This document shows, piece after piece, positions 6,451-16,122 of a stretch of 64,000 nt of DNA; the stretch's first letter is position 1; every line of letters begins with the position of its first letter. Under the pieces are notes generated by a model. The model was given only the letters and a program-made list of their open reading frames with translations. It was not told the origin of the DNA and did not search any database. The position numbers and the translations under genes are program-made. The stretch is taken from positions 2,485,344-2,549,343 of the forward strand of contig LVEI03000001.1 in assembly GCA_001595385.3 (NCBI GenBank). Reading direction: 5' to 3'. The DNA is from Deltaproteobacteria bacterium GWC2_55_46. GTDB taxonomy: Bacteria; Desulfobacterota; GWC2-55-46.

Positions 6451-9368
6451 ATTTTTTCCATGCATGTTTTCTGCGATATTTCGAACTGCTTTACATATTT
6501 TCTGAGCGTATCCGTTATCTTCTGATGGTCGGTAAAGGGCCCGCTTACTGTCGACTCGAATTCTTCAAGTATCGACTCTATCTCATGCATCGAATAGCTT
6601 TCAGAGCTTTTGGCCACGAATATCTTCTCGTGATCGGTCGCCACCGTCCCCTCTTCGGCCGTAAGGAGATTTTCGAAGAGGTTCTCGCCAGGCCTGAGCC
6701 CTATGAAGTTTATGTCCACGTCTTTATAAGGTTGAAGCCCGTTGAGCCTTATAAGCTCCTCTGCCAGGGAAAGGATGCTGACCGGTTCCCCCATGTCGAG
6801 CACGAGCACGTCTTCGGCTTTACCTATCACCGAGGCCTGAAGGACGAGCGAGACAGCTTCGGGTATGGTCATGAAGTACCTTTTCATGTCCCTGTGAGTA
6901 ACGGTAAGGGGGCCGCCGTTTCTAAGCTGCTCCATAAAAAGGGGCAGGATGCTACCCCTGCTCCCGAGCACGTTGCCGAACCGGACCGAGACGAAAACAG
7001 TGCCCCTGCCGTTTGAGGCCTTGCAGATATGCTCGGCTATCCTTTTGGTCGCCCCCATGACGCTTGTAGGCCTGACTGCCTTGTCAGTGGAGATGAGTAT
7101 GAATTTCTCAACCCCGCATTCTATGGCCGTCTTTGCCACTATGTGAGAACCAAGGATATTGACCTTCACGGCCTCGGCAGGGTTATACTCCATCATGGGC
7201 ACGTGCTTGTAGGCGGCCGAATGGAAGACTATGTCTGCCCTGTAGGTCCTGAAAGCCCTGGCAACGCTTTCCCGGTCCCTGATGTCACCGACTATGAACG
7301 AGACCCTATCGTTCAGGCTGCATCCAGCCCTGCTACGGAAGAAATGCGGATACGCCCTTTTCAGATGGACCTCCATGTCATGGAGCGCTGTCTCGTTATT
7401 GTCCAGCAGCACCACCTTTTCCGGGTCGAAGGCACATATCTGCCTCACCAGCTCCGAGCCTATGGAGCCTCCTGCGCCTGTTACAAAGATGCTCTTCCTG
7501 GCCAGGAGCTGCCTGTTGTTGTCACAGTCCACTTTTACCGTCTGGCGGCCCAAAAGATCTTCAACCCTGATCTCCTCAAGGCTTTTTAGCGAGACTTCGG
7601 GCCTGTTGAAGTCATAGATGCGCGGTATGGTCTTCACATTCTTCACCTTCGCCTCTCTGGCGGCTTCGTATATTTTTCTCAGCACCCTGAAATTAAGGGA
7701 GGGGATGGCTATGATGATAGTCTCGACGCGGTGCTGGCGCACAAAGGCCTTAAGGCTTTCTATCTTGCCCAGGATCCTCACCCCGTGTATGTATGTGCCT
7801 ACCAGCTTCTCGTCATCGTCAAGGAACCCCACGGGATGGAAAATGGAAAAATTCTGCTTTATCATGTCCCGCAGTATCAGTTCCCCCATGTTGCCCGCAC
7901 CCAGTATCAGGGTTTTTTCCCCGTATTTGGCCTGCCTCTTCCTGCCTATCACCTCCAGAAAGACCCTCTTCGAGACCCTGAGTGTGGCGGTGAGGATGAC
8001 GAACAGGACGCCATCTATCAGAAATATGCCCCTTGGGAACTCCTTAAAGCCGGACAGGTCGATGAAGAGCGCAGGTAGAAGGACGTAAACCAAGGCTATT
8101 ATGGCCAGCTGCGCTACTGCGGAAGCCGTTACTATGTCGTATAAGTCCCTTACGCCCACATATCTCCATGTTATCCTGTAGATATTGGACCATGTGAACA
8201 CTATAAGGCGAAGTACCGCGAAAAACGGCAGCGAAACGGCGAAAAGCCCTGAGTACCCGGGTGGGAAAACAAAATCAAAACGGAAAAGGAATGCGAGGTA
8301 AAGGGAAAGTATCGTCGTCAAAACGTCCAATACGATGAACAGCAAAACCTTTTTGAACCTGGAAGGCTGGAGAAGATTTTTAATGAAGCCTCCACGCTGG
8401 TTCGTGGTCTGGCCGGCCAGGATGTAAAAGGAAGAGAAAAAAACAACGAAAGGCGCTATCACCAATATCTGGAGAACTATGCTGCCAAGATAATAGGCGG
8501 CCATGGATAAGGCCCCGAATATGAGCTGGATCGAGGCGTAAAGGAGAGCTACCTTCCAGTGGGCAAGCCCCGATCTGTTGCACAGGCGCTGATAGAGATG
8601 GCTCCTGTGCGGGGTCAGAAGGTTTCTCCCTTTTTTGATCCTGAGGGCGATGGTAATGAGCGCGTCGGCGTAGAATGGGCTGAGGAACATGGCAAGGCAA
8701 AGGAGCGCCTCAGGGCCGGAGGAGAGCAAAAAGGCGAGAGCGGCGAAAATCGCCCCGAGAAAGAGGCTGCCTGTATCACCGAGGAAGACCCTTGCTCTGG
8801 GGATATTGAAGGGCAGGAAGCCCAGGCATCCGGCGGCCACTGCAATGGCCATCAAAGCGATATCCGGCCTTCCTGCGAAGGAGTAGGAGAAAAAGGAGAG
8901 TAGGCCAAATGCAATGGCCCCGGTAAGCCCCGCGATCCCGTTTATGCCGTCCATGAAGTTGTAGAAGTTAGCCGTGCCCGCGATAAAGACTATCCAGAAG
9001 GCGGCCGTGACCGCCGCCTGGAAATGGGCAGGAGGGCCGGACCAAAGGAAAACTATCAGTGAAGATAGCGCCAGGTGTACGAAAAGCCGAGGCTTTGACG
9101 AAAGCGAGAAGCGGTCTTCAAGAAGGCCGAAGAGACCGAAGGCCCCGCCCGTGAGCGCAATCGGCCAATTGTCCAAAACCAGGACAGAGGCGAGAGCAAA
9201 AAACGCCCATATACCGATTCCGGCGCCCCTTGGGGTAGGCACCGAGTGGGAGCTTCTCTCATTTGGCACATCCACGAGCGCGAGTCTGCGCCCGAGCCGG
9301 TATATCGTGGCACTCCCAAGCAATCCTGAAAAAAAACCGCCGACGCTGAGAGTTATGGCTGTCAACAT
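6447..9368 (-). CDS. Fusion of WecA/WbpL-type glycosyl-1-phosphate transferase and WbpM-type UDP-GlcNAc 4,6-dehydratase
   Basis: A 973-aa protein that joins two enzymes usually encoded separately. Residues 1-320 form a multi-spanning polyprenyl-phosphate sugar-1-phosphate transferase, with NFYNFMDGINGIAG (134-147), VFLGDTGS (194-201) and HRSHLYQRL (254-262). Residues 330-973 are a full-length WbpM/CapD/PglF-like nucleotide-sugar dehydratase. It has its own membrane segments, a first Rossmann fold (LILGAGNMGE), and a catalytic SDR domain with TGAGGSIG (630-637) and TDKAVRPTSVMGATK (761-775), where Met replaces the usual Tyr as in WbpM. The expected job is conversion of UDP-GlcNAc to the 4-keto-6-deoxy intermediate and glycan initiation on undecaprenyl phosphate at the inner membrane. 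Direct channelling between the two is inference. Confidence 0.92.
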   Translation of the reverse strand: MLTAITLSVGGFFSGLLGSATIYRLGRRLALVDVPNERSSHSVPTPRGAGIGIWAFFALASVLVLDNWPIALTGGAFGLFGLLEDRFSLSSKPRLFVHLALSSLIVFLWSGPPAHFQAAVTAAFWIVFIAGTANFYNFMDGINGIAGLTGAIAFGLLSFFSYSFAGRPDIALMAIAVAAGCLGFLPFNIPRARVFLGDTGSLFLGAIFAALAFLLSSGPEALLCLAMFLSPFYADALITIALRIKKGRNLLTPHRSHLYQRLCNRSGLAHWKVALLYASIQLIFGALSMAAYYLGSIVLQILVIAPFVVFFSSFYILAGQTTNQRGGFIKNLLQPSRFKKVLLFIVLDVLTTILSLYLAFLFRFDFVFPPGYSGLFAVSLPFFAVLRLIVFTWSNIYRITWRYVGVRDLYDIVTASAVAQLAIIALVYVLLPALFIDLSGFKEFPRGIFLIDGVLFVILTATLRVSKRVFLEVIGRKRQAKYGEKTLILGAGNMGELILRDMIKQNFSIFHPVGFLDDDEKLVGTYIHGVRILGKIESLKAFVRQHRVETIIIAIPSLNFRVLRKIYEAAREAKVKNVKTIPRIYDFNRPEVSLKSLEEIRVEDLLGRQTVKVDCDNNRQLLARKSIFVTGAGGSIGSELVRQICAFDPEKVVLLDNNETALHDMEVHLKRAYPHFFRSRAGCSLNDRVSFIVGDIRDRESVARAFRTYRADIVFHSAAYKHVPMMEYNPAEAVKVNILGSHIVAKTAIECGVEKFILISTDKAVRPTSVMGATKRIAEHICKASNGRGTVFVSVRFGNVLGSRGSILPLFMEQLRNGGPLTVTHRDMKRYFMTIPEAVSLVLQASVIGKAEDVLVLDMGEPVSILSLAEELIRLNGLQPYKDVDINFIGLRPGENLFENLLTAEEGTVATDHEKIFVAKSSESYSMHEIESILEEFESTVSGPFTDHQKITDTLRKYVKQFEISQKTCMEKI

Positions 9369-9497
9369 GGATAGGCCTCTATATTTTTAAACGCGCAGAT
9401 CCCATAATTCATATGTCCTCTCCGATTTTTTAGCAGTGGGTGAGGAGGCTTGAATTCCGCATCCCTCATTCTTCTCCCCGAGGAAGGATGACCGATG

Positions 9498-9529
9498 CCC
9501 CGCAGCTTACTGTGGGGTAGTTCATTTAT
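9498..9529. repeat. Hairpin repeat with GGGGTAGTTCATTTAT tail, copy 1
   Basis: CCCCGCAG (9498-9505) pairs with CTGTGGGG (9510-9517) with one G-T wobble around CTTA. The 16-base tail from 9514 to 9529 recurs exactly at 54660-54675, again directly after a hairpin. The tail overlaps the stop codon of the SDR-like gene, so the hairpin may also help end the upstream transcript. Confidence 0.6.
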
Positions 9530-10409
9530 GGTGGTTAGCTCTCGTTCTTAAAAACAGATCTACTTCCCTTTCCACGCCATCCTGGAAGCTTAATGGCGCG
9601 TAGCCGAAGTCCCTGGAGGCATCGGTTATGTCTACGTCCTTGTTCTCGCTGAGCCTGAGTATCTGCTCATCGGATACAGGGAACCTCCCCGCTACGGTTC
9701 TGACAGCCCTGGCGACACAAAGGGACGCGCCTATGGGTATATGCACTCTGGCGACCCTTTTGCCGAGCTTTCGCGCAGTTATATCGATAAGCTCGTTATA
9801 TGCCAGGGATGATGGGCCTCCGATGTTGTAGCTCTTTTTTGCGGTCTCCGGCGTATCCACGGCTCTGATCACTGCCCCCACGACGTCGTCTATGTAGACT
9901 GGCTGCACAAGATTGTTTCCCTTGCCGAAGACAGGGAAAAGCGGGTACCTGTAAAGAAAAGAGATGAGCCGGAAGATGTTCCTGTCCTTGGCCGTCCCAT
10001 AGACCATCGTGGGACGAAGGATCGTGTAGGGGACCGATGAGTTTTTTATCAGCCCCTCAGCCGTTCTTTTGTCCTCTGCGGAGCGGCTCGGAAGTCCTGT
10101 ATATATGCCGGTGGATCCTATGTAGATAATCCTTTTGAGGCTTGCCCTGGCCTCTCTTGTTGCTTTAAGGATATTCTCGGCATAGACTATGTACGAGGCG
10201 TTGATGATGATTTCCGCGTTACTTATAGCGGGTTTTATCGTTTCGCTATCCTCCAGGTCACCATTGAAGACCCTTATCCCGCTCCTGGCAAGAGCGCCTG
10301 ATGCGCCAGCCCTTCTTACAAAGGCCGAAACGCTGTGGCCGAGCCACCTGAGCCTTTCGGCAAGGATTGATCCTATGTTGCCTGAAGCTCCCAAAACGAG
10401 TATTTTCAT
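9522..10409 (-). CDS. Atypical SDR-family NAD(P)-binding protein
   Basis: A 295-aa protein with an N-terminal Rossmann nucleotide-binding motif (KILVLGASGNIGSIL) and the extended-SDR order: DLED, then a GSTGIYTG strand, then PYTILRPTMVYG and a substrate-binding QPVYIDDVV. The usual YxxxK catalytic pair is not visible after the GSTG strand, so it is an atypical SDR. In O-antigen loci proteins of this kind reduce the 4-keto sugar made by WbpM-type dehydratases (WbpV-like, giving UDP-QuiNAc). The position directly upstream of the WecA-WbpM fusion fits this, but the missing catalytic pair leaves it uncertain. Its start overlaps the end of the GT4 gene by 4 bases. Confidence 0.8.
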   Translation of the reverse strand: MKILVLGASGNIGSILAERLRWLGHSVSAFVRRAGASGALARSGIRVFNGDLEDSETIKPAISNAEIIINASYIVYAENILKATREARASLKRIIYIGSTGIYTGLPSRSAEDKRTAEGLIKNSSVPYTILRPTMVYGTAKDRNIFRLISFLYRYPLFPVFGKGNNLVQPVYIDDVVGAVIRAVDTPETAKKSYNIGGPSSLAYNELIDITARKLGKRVARVHIPIGASLCVARAVRTVAGRFPVSDEQILRLSENKDVDITDASRDFGYAPLSFQDGVEREVDLFLRTRANHHK

Positions 10410-11632
10410 CGGGGCCGGACCGCCTCATTTATGACCTCCTCCATCTTGTCCGCGGATAGGCGCCTGGAGTAGCGCTCCTCGACGTAGCGCCTGCCGTGTG
10501 CGCCGAGCCGCCTTCCCAGCTCCCGGTCGTTGTAAAGAGTAGTTACGGCCTCGGCCAGCCGGGCCGGGTCTTCAGGCTCTACACATACTCCTGCCTCGGC
10601 CTCATCCAGAATGCCCTTCGATTCACCCCTGCCAGCCAGGACGACGGGAAGCGAGCACGCCATGTAGCAGAACATCTTTACAAGGATGACCCCGTCGCAA
10701 AAAGGCAGATCCCTTAGCGTGGCAAGGCCAGCATGTGAATGGCCGAGGAACCTCGCGAGGGCCTCCACGGGCTGGTCACTGATGAAATGGATGTTATCGA
10801 GCCCGAGCCTTTCAGCTTCCGTCTTTAGTTCCCTTTTTTTTACGCCTTCCCCGATGAAGACGAATGCGATATCCCTTTGCCCCGATAAAAGTGAAGCGGC
10901 CCTTGCCACGAAGGCGGTGCCATGCTGGACCCCGATCACCCCGGCATAGACGATTATGAATTTTCCGGCAAGCCCGAGGCTTTCGTAGGGGTTCGGGCCA
11001 CGCTCGGCAAGGTCAAAGACATCCGTATTAACACCATTGGTAACGAGATTGACCTTCCATTCGGGGACTTTCCTTGAAATAAGGCTTTTCAGTATTCCCC
11101 TGGTCACGACCGTTACGCGGTCGCTTTTGCCGTAAAAAAACAGCTCCAGCCTTGTAAGGGCCCTGGTGAGGAAAGACTCTTTCATCTCTCCAAGGTCTAC
11201 CGCGGCTTGCGGCCAGAGGTCCCTGACGTCGAGGATAAGAGGCCTTCTCATCAAGAGTTTGAACGCAAGACCGGTTGCGCCCAGGAAAAGCGGCGGCATG
11301 GTCAGCAGGATAACATCAGGCCTTTTTACGAAGAGAAGGCCGAGGAGCGCGCAGAAAGCGAATGAGAGATGGTTGACCAGCCGCGATGTCGGCGTTTTTC
11401 CGGGGCTTGCGTACACGTATGTCCTTATGACGTCGGCCCCCATATGCTTCTCCCTGCATACGACCATGCCCCTGTAGCGTTCTTGAACCACTCCCGCCGG
11501 GTGGTTAGGAAGCGCCGTTATGACCTGGACGGCGTGCCCTTTTCGCTTAAAGAACCGGACGAACTCGCATGCCCGCTCCGGGGCGGCACCGGTCTCTGGC
11601 GGATAGTATTGGGTTATAAAAAGGATGTTCAT
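10406..11632 (-). CDS. GT4-family glycosyltransferase, WbuB-like
   Basis: A 408-aa GT-B fold glycosyltransferase. The N-terminus ILFITQYYPPETGAAPER and the early VITALPNHPAGVV segment are typical of the WbuB-like group, which adds N-acetylfucosamine-type sugars to lipid-linked intermediates. The donor-site region is KMFCYMACSLPVVLAG. It uses a cytoplasmic NDP-sugar. It shares one base with the upstream radical SAM gene (TAATG) and overlaps the downstream SDR gene by 4 bases, so the three are translationally coupled. The exact donor sugar cannot be read from sequence. Confidence 0.88.
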   Translation of the reverse strand: MNILFITQYYPPETGAAPERACEFVRFFKRKGHAVQVITALPNHPAGVVQERYRGMVVCREKHMGADVIRTYVYASPGKTPTSRLVNHLSFAFCALLGLLFVKRPDVILLTMPPLFLGATGLAFKLLMRRPLILDVRDLWPQAAVDLGEMKESFLTRALTRLELFFYGKSDRVTVVTRGILKSLISRKVPEWKVNLVTNGVNTDVFDLAERGPNPYESLGLAGKFIIVYAGVIGVQHGTAFVARAASLLSGQRDIAFVFIGEGVKKRELKTEAERLGLDNIHFISDQPVEALARFLGHSHAGLATLRDLPFCDGVILVKMFCYMACSLPVVLAGRGESKGILDEAEAGVCVEPEDPARLAEAVTTLYNDRELGRRLGAHGRRYVEERYSRRLSADKMEEVINEAVRPR

Positions 11633-13215
11633 TACGCAAGCGCAGGGTGTTCTTTCTTTTTCCGGAGCGACTCAAGAACCCGGAGCTGGACCTTCGTGGA
11701 CTCTCTCCTTTTTTGCTGTTCCAGTACTATGTCGTTAAGCTCCCGGCATATCGTCTCGCCTGTGGCGTCGTCCGCCTCACCGCGTTTTATGAGAGGGTAG
11801 ACGACCTCCGGCAGGTAAACATAGGCGGCGAACATCTTTTTGAAGCCGCTCAGTTCCTTCCTGACTATGCCAGGCAGGTCCAGCACCGAGTCGCAGAAGT
11901 CATGGAAAGGGGTTTCGTCGTTGAAGTCGCCCGTTATGAAATTCCCCTTGAGGCTCATGTCGTGGATGGCGGTCTTCCTGTACGGGAACAGAAGGAAGGC
12001 CGTCACCGAGTCCGGGTCTGCCCTCCTGTTGAGGGAAACCGTGTCAAAAAGCGTTTTTTTCGTTTCGTGCGGTATGCCTATGAGATTGTATGCGGAGGAC
12101 CTTATGCATACGTCCCTCAGGTTCCTGAAGGCGGTTATTATCTGCTCGTCGCTCATCTTCCGGCCAAGGACCTTCTCACGAAGTTCAGGGTTGCCGTGCT
12201 CTATGCCGATGGATACGGCCGTGCACCCCATCTCCTCAAGCAGGCGCGTCTTTGGCGCCGTCAACCCGTCAGGCCTGGTGGTTATGAAGAACGGCAGGCC
12301 TATCTCCTTTTTGTAGGCGTCCGAGAACTCCTTTATCCTGTCTTCCTGGAAAAGCAGGAACGTCTCGTCAACGAACCTGATGATGTCGAGGTCGTGCCTT
12401 TGCTTGAGATACTTGAGGTCGCTTATTACCCTGGACAAGCTCCTTTTCCTGTTGTACCGCCCCTGTCCACTTGTCTTTTTCTGCATGAACTCGTTTATGC
12501 AGTAGGTGCACCTGTAGGGGCACCCCCTCTGCATCTCGTAGCTCGCTATCCTGTATACCCCCGTAAGATATGGCTGGTAGAAGTACCTTTCGTCGAAGAT
12601 ATCCATGTCAGGGCAGGGGTTCTCATCCAGGTCCGAAAGCGGCGGCGGGTCGTTCTTTATTATCCCTTGTCCCGTCCTTACGGACAGCCCCGGTATCCTG
12701 TTATAGTCCCTTCCGGCCTCCATCATCGCAAGGAGACTTATGAACGGCTCTTCGCCGTCGCCATTGCAGGCGATATGGAAGCATCTGTGTGATGAGAGCA
12801 TCTCTTCGGCCGCCACATGGGCGTGCGGCCCCCCCACGACGACGGGTATCTTCGAGTATTCTCCCTCAAGCGAGTTCAGCAGGTCCCGGCCAAGCTCGAA
12901 AAACTGCGTCATAAGCGACATGGCAATCACATCGGGCCCGAAAGACTTGACCTTGCCGCGAAAATCCTCGGCCACCTCGTCGAAGGTCTTTTCCCTGAGG
13001 TCCATGAGCTTTTCAAAATCAGTCTTGATGTACTGGCCCTGCCTGACGGACTCCTGGGTGGTGTTCACGTATCCCTTCCGGTTTATCCTGTAGAAGGTAG
13101 TGTCGAAAAGGGCCACCTCATGGCCGTTTTTCTTGGCAAGGGCCGATAGTATCGATATGCCGAGCGGCACCCAGTTCGCGTTCGTGTTGCACGGCCATAC
13201 AAAAAGCACTTTCAT
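11632..13215 (-). CDS. B12-binding-type radical SAM protein 1
   Basis: A 527-aa BchE-like protein. The N-terminal part (about 1-170) has the cobalamin-binding-type fold: KVLFVWPC, GPDVIAMSLMTQF, IPVVVGGPHAHV and an NGDGEEPF strand. The radical SAM core starts with RGCPYRCTYC (Cys232, Cys236, Cys239). A DxHxxG cobalamin-histidine motif is not visible. I start it at ATG 13215, behind GGAGG. The frame is open for another 103 codons upstream, but that part lies wholly inside the acetyltransferase gene and looks like out-of-frame sequence. The stop/start overlap TGATG couples it to that gene. Members of this class perform methylations, cyclisations or rearrangements; the substrate here is unknown. 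Confidence 0.88.
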   Translation of the reverse strand: MKVLFVWPCNTNANWVPLGISILSALAKKNGHEVALFDTTFYRINRKGYVNTTQESVRQGQYIKTDFEKLMDLREKTFDEVAEDFRGKVKSFGPDVIAMSLMTQFFELGRDLLNSLEGEYSKIPVVVGGPHAHVAAEEMLSSHRCFHIACNGDGEEPFISLLAMMEAGRDYNRIPGLSVRTGQGIIKNDPPPLSDLDENPCPDMDIFDERYFYQPYLTGVYRIASYEMQRGCPYRCTYCINEFMQKKTSGQGRYNRKRSLSRVISDLKYLKQRHDLDIIRFVDETFLLFQEDRIKEFSDAYKKEIGLPFFITTRPDGLTAPKTRLLEEMGCTAVSIGIEHGNPELREKVLGRKMSDEQIITAFRNLRDVCIRSSAYNLIGIPHETKKTLFDTVSLNRRADPDSVTAFLLFPYRKTAIHDMSLKGNFITGDFNDETPFHDFCDSVLDLPGIVRKELSGFKKMFAAYVYLPEVVYPLIKRGEADDATGETICRELNDIVLEQQKRRESTKVQLRVLESLRKKKEHPALA

Positions 13216-13874
13216 CAGAGGAGCCCTCCGTCCGATCCGGCCTGCGCCAGCTCCATCAGGTGGCCGTATGATTTTATCGTGAGGATGCTTTTGATGAACC
13301 TTGCCGGGTTGCCGCCAACGACCTGGCAGTCGGGCACGTTTTTTGTGACCACGCTCCCGGCCCCCACAAGAGCGCATTTGCCGATAACAACGCCGGGAAG
13401 AAGGGTGCTGTTCGCTCCAATTATGGCATTTTTTTTCACATGGGCGCCCTGCAGGTCCTTTTTCGCGTCGGGGGAGAAGGGGTACTTGGCATTCGTGATG
13501 ACCACGTTGGGTCCTATCCAGCACTCGTCGTCCAGGATAGTGAACTCAGGGACGAACACCTGCGTGTGAATCCTTACGCCATTGCCTATCTTTACGCGGT
13601 GCTCGATGACGGAAAGCGTCCCTACATTCACGTTATCGCCTATCTCGTTCAGTTCCCTGATATTCGCCTTGTTCCCGGTCCGGAAGTTCTCGCCTATCCT
13701 GTTGCCCGCATAGATGACCGTATGGGACCTTATGACGGCGTTTGCGCCTATCACGGTTGCAAGCTCTCCGCTCGCAAACCCATCCGGGGGGGAGCCTATT
13801 ATGGCATAGTCCTCGATCTTGCAGCCGGGCCCCAGCTTCACGTTCGGGTAGAGTATCGCCTTTTCACTTATCAT
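13215..13874 (-). CDS. Left-handed beta-helix N-acetyltransferase (WbpD-like)
   Basis: A 219-aa hexapeptide-repeat acyltransferase. Isoleucine/valine-rich hexads run through most of the chain ([56 protein letters not shown]), and a NPAR segment lies near the end. Such trimeric enzymes use acetyl-CoA to N-acetylate amino-sugar nucleotides. The flanking oxidoreductase and aminotransferase genes match the WbpB-WbpE-WbpD order used for 2,3-diacetamido sugars, so it probably acetylates the 3-amino group made by the upstream aminotransferase. It overlaps the oxidoreductase gene by 11 bases. Confidence 0.85.
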   Translation of the reverse strand: MISEKAILYPNVKLGPGCKIEDYAIIGSPPDGFASGELATVIGANAVIRSHTVIYAGNRIGENFRTGNKANIRELNEIGDNVNVGTLSVIEHRVKIGNGVRIHTQVFVPEFTILDDECWIGPNVVITNAKYPFSPDAKKDLQGAHVKKNAIIGANSTLLPGVVIGKCALVGAGSVVTKNVPDCQVVGGNPARFIKSILTIKSYGHLMELAQAGSDGGLL

Positions 13875-14943
13875 TGTTCACCCCCAGGCGGCACATTCTG
13901 GGCGTAAACCGCAGGAACACTTCCTTGCCGGTCTCCGCCGATTCGTAGATTGCGTTTATCAGCTCCACGGACTTGCGTCCCTCAAGCCCATCTATCAAGG
14001 CTTTCCGTTTGCTCCTGAGGCTTCCTATTACATTCAGGAAAAACTCGGTATGGTTCCACGCCTGGCCTTCAGGCACTCCGGAGTGCCTTTCCCAAACATC
14101 ATTGTCCATGTCGTCTGGCTCACTGAAGCTCCATATCTTTAGCTCGTTCATGAAAAAACCGCCGACCTCAACGGCCCCTTTCTCTCCCAGGATGCCGATG
14201 GAGCCTTCGAGGTCCTTCGGACGGGTGGCTGTCGTGGCCTCGATGACACCGAGCGCGCCGTTTTTGAACCTGAGCACTGCCACACCCGTGTCCTCGGCCT
14301 CTATGCTTACGAGTCGGGAGGCGGTCTTTGCCATCACGCTTTCGACCTCACCCATCATCCATATCAGCATGTCTATATGGTGGCTCGCCTGGTTCGTCAG
14401 TACCCCTCCGTCAAGCGCCCATGTCCCGCGCCAGGGTTTCTGGTCGTAGTAGGACTGGTCTCTGCACCACCTGACCCTTACAGAGCCTATGACGAGCTTA
14501 CCGAACCTGCCTTTGTCAAGGGCTTCCTTGGTCTTGCGTATGGGAGGATTGAAGCGGTTTTGCTGAACCACGAAGATCTTGAGGCCCCTTTTATCGCATT
14601 CCTCCAGTACGCGGTCTATCTGTTCGAGCCTGAGCGCAAGCGGCTTTTCCACGACGAAATGCCTGTTGAAGCACGTAAGCTCCATTATGTTTTTCGCATG
14701 GATGCCCGAAGGCGTAAGGATGACGAGCACGTGCGGGTCGGCCTCTTTTATCATCTCATCCAGGCTTGAGAACGGGCGAACGGGATATCTCCCGGCAAAG
14801 GCTTCGAGAGCCGCTGGATCCTTGTCATACACCCCCGACACCTCGGCCTCGCTGATTCTGCCTATGGCGGCCATGTGCTTGTTGGCTATGGCGCCGCATC
14901 CGACGAATGCGAACTTTATCTTATCCCCAGGTCTTATAACCAT
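13864..14943 (-). CDS. Gfo/Idh/MocA-family sugar-nucleotide oxidoreductase (WbpB-like)
   Basis: A 359-aa NAD(P)-dependent oxidoreductase with the N-terminal Rossmann motif [17 protein letters not shown], the family VEKPLAL motif (EKP), and a C-terminal alpha/beta domain with [20 protein letters not shown] carrying the conserved His. WbpB/WlbA members oxidise the 3-hydroxyl of UDP-GlcNAc(A) to the 3-keto form for transamination. Immediate neighbours are the matching aminotransferase (9 bases upstream) and acetyltransferase. No WbpA-type 6-dehydrogenase is present in the window, so whether the sugar is a uronic acid is unresolved. Confidence 0.88.
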   Translation of the reverse strand: MVIRPGDKIKFAFVGCGAIANKHMAAIGRISEAEVSGVYDKDPAALEAFAGRYPVRPFSSLDEMIKEADPHVLVILTPSGIHAKNIMELTCFNRHFVVEKPLALRLEQIDRVLEECDKRGLKIFVVQQNRFNPPIRKTKEALDKGRFGKLVIGSVRVRWCRDQSYYDQKPWRGTWALDGGVLTNQASHHIDMLIWMMGEVESVMAKTASRLVSIEAEDTGVAVLRFKNGALGVIEATTATRPKDLEGSIGILGEKGAVEVGGFFMNELKIWSFSEPDDMDNDVWERHSGVPEGQAWNHTEFFLNVIGSLRSKRKALIDGLEGRKSVELINAIYESAETGKEVFLRFTPRMCRLGVNNDK

Positions 14944-14952
14944 CCTGCCCCC

Positions 14953-16074
14953 TTAATAAGCCCCGGCCAGCGAGCCTGCCGCGTTCTTAAGCTCAGTTAT
15001 GACGTATTGCGCCTGTTCATCGGTCATGTCCGCGTATATGGGAAGGCTTAGTATCTCGTCCTTGAGCGAATACGCGACGGGACAGTCCTCTGGTTTATAG
15101 TTCAGATGCGCGTAAGCCTTGAGCATCGGGAGGGGGATTGGATAATGCACCCCTGTGGATATGCCTTTGCCCTGCAAGGCTTTCCTTACGGCCTCTCTAT
15201 ACTTTATGCGGATGACATAGAGATGATATGCGTGCTCAACCCCGGGAAGGACCGCGGGTGTTATGGCGATATCCTTAAGCCCTTCATCGTAGACCCTTGC
15301 GATCTCGGCCCTTCTTTTAGTCCATCTTTCGAGATGCCTGAGCTTCACGTCGAGGACTGCGGCCTGAAGGCCGTCGAGCCTGCTGTTCACTCCCTCGAAT
15401 ACATGGTCGTACTTGTCGATTCTCCCATGGTTGGCGTACATCCGCGCCTTGAGCGCCAGAGCGTCGTCATTGGTGACTATCGCGCCGGCATCCCCATACG
15501 CGCCGAGGTTCTTTCCCGGGAAGAAACTGAAGCACGCAAGGTTACCGAGGGTTCCGACGGGACGGCCCCTGTACCTTGCCCCGTGGGCCTGGGCAGCGTC
15601 TTCAATGACATACAGGCCGTGTCTGCAGGCTATATCGGATATTCGGTCCATCTCTGCCGGCTGTCCGTAGAGATGTACGGGTATGACCGCCTTGGTCCTG
15701 TCCGTGATAGCGCTTTCAAGCCTTTCCACGTCTATGTTGTAGGTCTTTTTGTCGCAGTCCGCAAACACGGGCCTTGCGCCGCAAAGCGTTATCGCCTCGG
15801 AAGTGGCTATGAAGGAATTCGCCGCCGTTATTACCTCGTCCCCGGTGCCTATGCCGAGCGCCTTCATGGCGATGAAAAGCGCGTCCGTGCCGTTGCCGAC
15901 ACTTATGCAGCTGGCCGCGCCGACATACCTTGCGAAGTTCGTCTCGAAGGACTTGACGAATCTGCCCCCGATGAACGAGGCGGTCGTTATCACTTCCCTT
16001 ATGGTCTGGTCTATTTCGCTTGAGATGCTCAGGTATTGGGCCTTGAGGTCTACGAAATCTATTTTCCTCGTCAT
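14953..16074 (-). CDS. DegT/DnrJ/EryC1 sugar aminotransferase (WbpE-like)
   Basis: A 373-aa PLP enzyme. Typical motifs are SVGNGTDALFIAMKALG, the aspartate-containing VIEDAAQAHGARY, and the PLP-lysine site SFFPGKNLGAYGDAGA. It should transfer an amino group from glutamate to a keto-sugar nucleotide, most likely C-3, as the first gene of the aminotransferase/oxidoreductase/acetyltransferase set. The ATG at 16074 follows GGGAG and gives the usual MxxIDFVDLKAQY start; the frame extends 32 codons further upstream but without family character. It is the first gene of the leftward unit. Confidence 0.9.
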   Translation of the reverse strand: MTRKIDFVDLKAQYLSISSEIDQTIREVITTASFIGGRFVKSFETNFARYVGAASCISVGNGTDALFIAMKALGIGTGDEVITAANSFIATSEAITLCGARPVFADCDKKTYNIDVERLESAITDRTKAVIPVHLYGQPAEMDRISDIACRHGLYVIEDAAQAHGARYRGRPVGTLGNLACFSFFPGKNLGAYGDAGAIVTNDDALALKARMYANHGRIDKYDHVFEGVNSRLDGLQAAVLDVKLRHLERWTKRRAEIARVYDEGLKDIAITPAVLPGVEHAYHLYVIRIKYREAVRKALQGKGISTGVHYPIPLPMLKAYAHLNYKPEDCPVAYSLKDEILSLPIYADMTDEQAQYVITELKNAAGSLAGAY

Positions 16075-16104
16075 CGCGCTCAATCTCCCGGGCATGGGGT
16101 TTTT

Positions 16105-16122
16105 GCAAACCTCAGGGTTTGC
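16105..16122 (-). promoter_or_regulatory. Small hairpin in the leader of the leftward operon
   Basis: GCAAACC (16105-16111) and GGTTTGC (16116-16122) form a perfect 7-base stem around TCAG, 30-48 bases upstream of the aminotransferase start. It could affect translation or transcription in the leader; no protein or ligand is implied. Confidence 0.3.

Noticed and set aside
11647-12792. 381-aa plus-strand frame inside radical SAM protein 1
   Set aside because: Antisense shadow; the minus strand carries all radical SAM motifs.
13216-13524. N-terminal extension of the radical SAM protein at 11632-13215 to a 630-aa product
   Set aside because: The extra 103 codons lie wholly inside the acetyltransferase gene in another frame, have no domain character, and a good ribosome site precedes ATG 13215.
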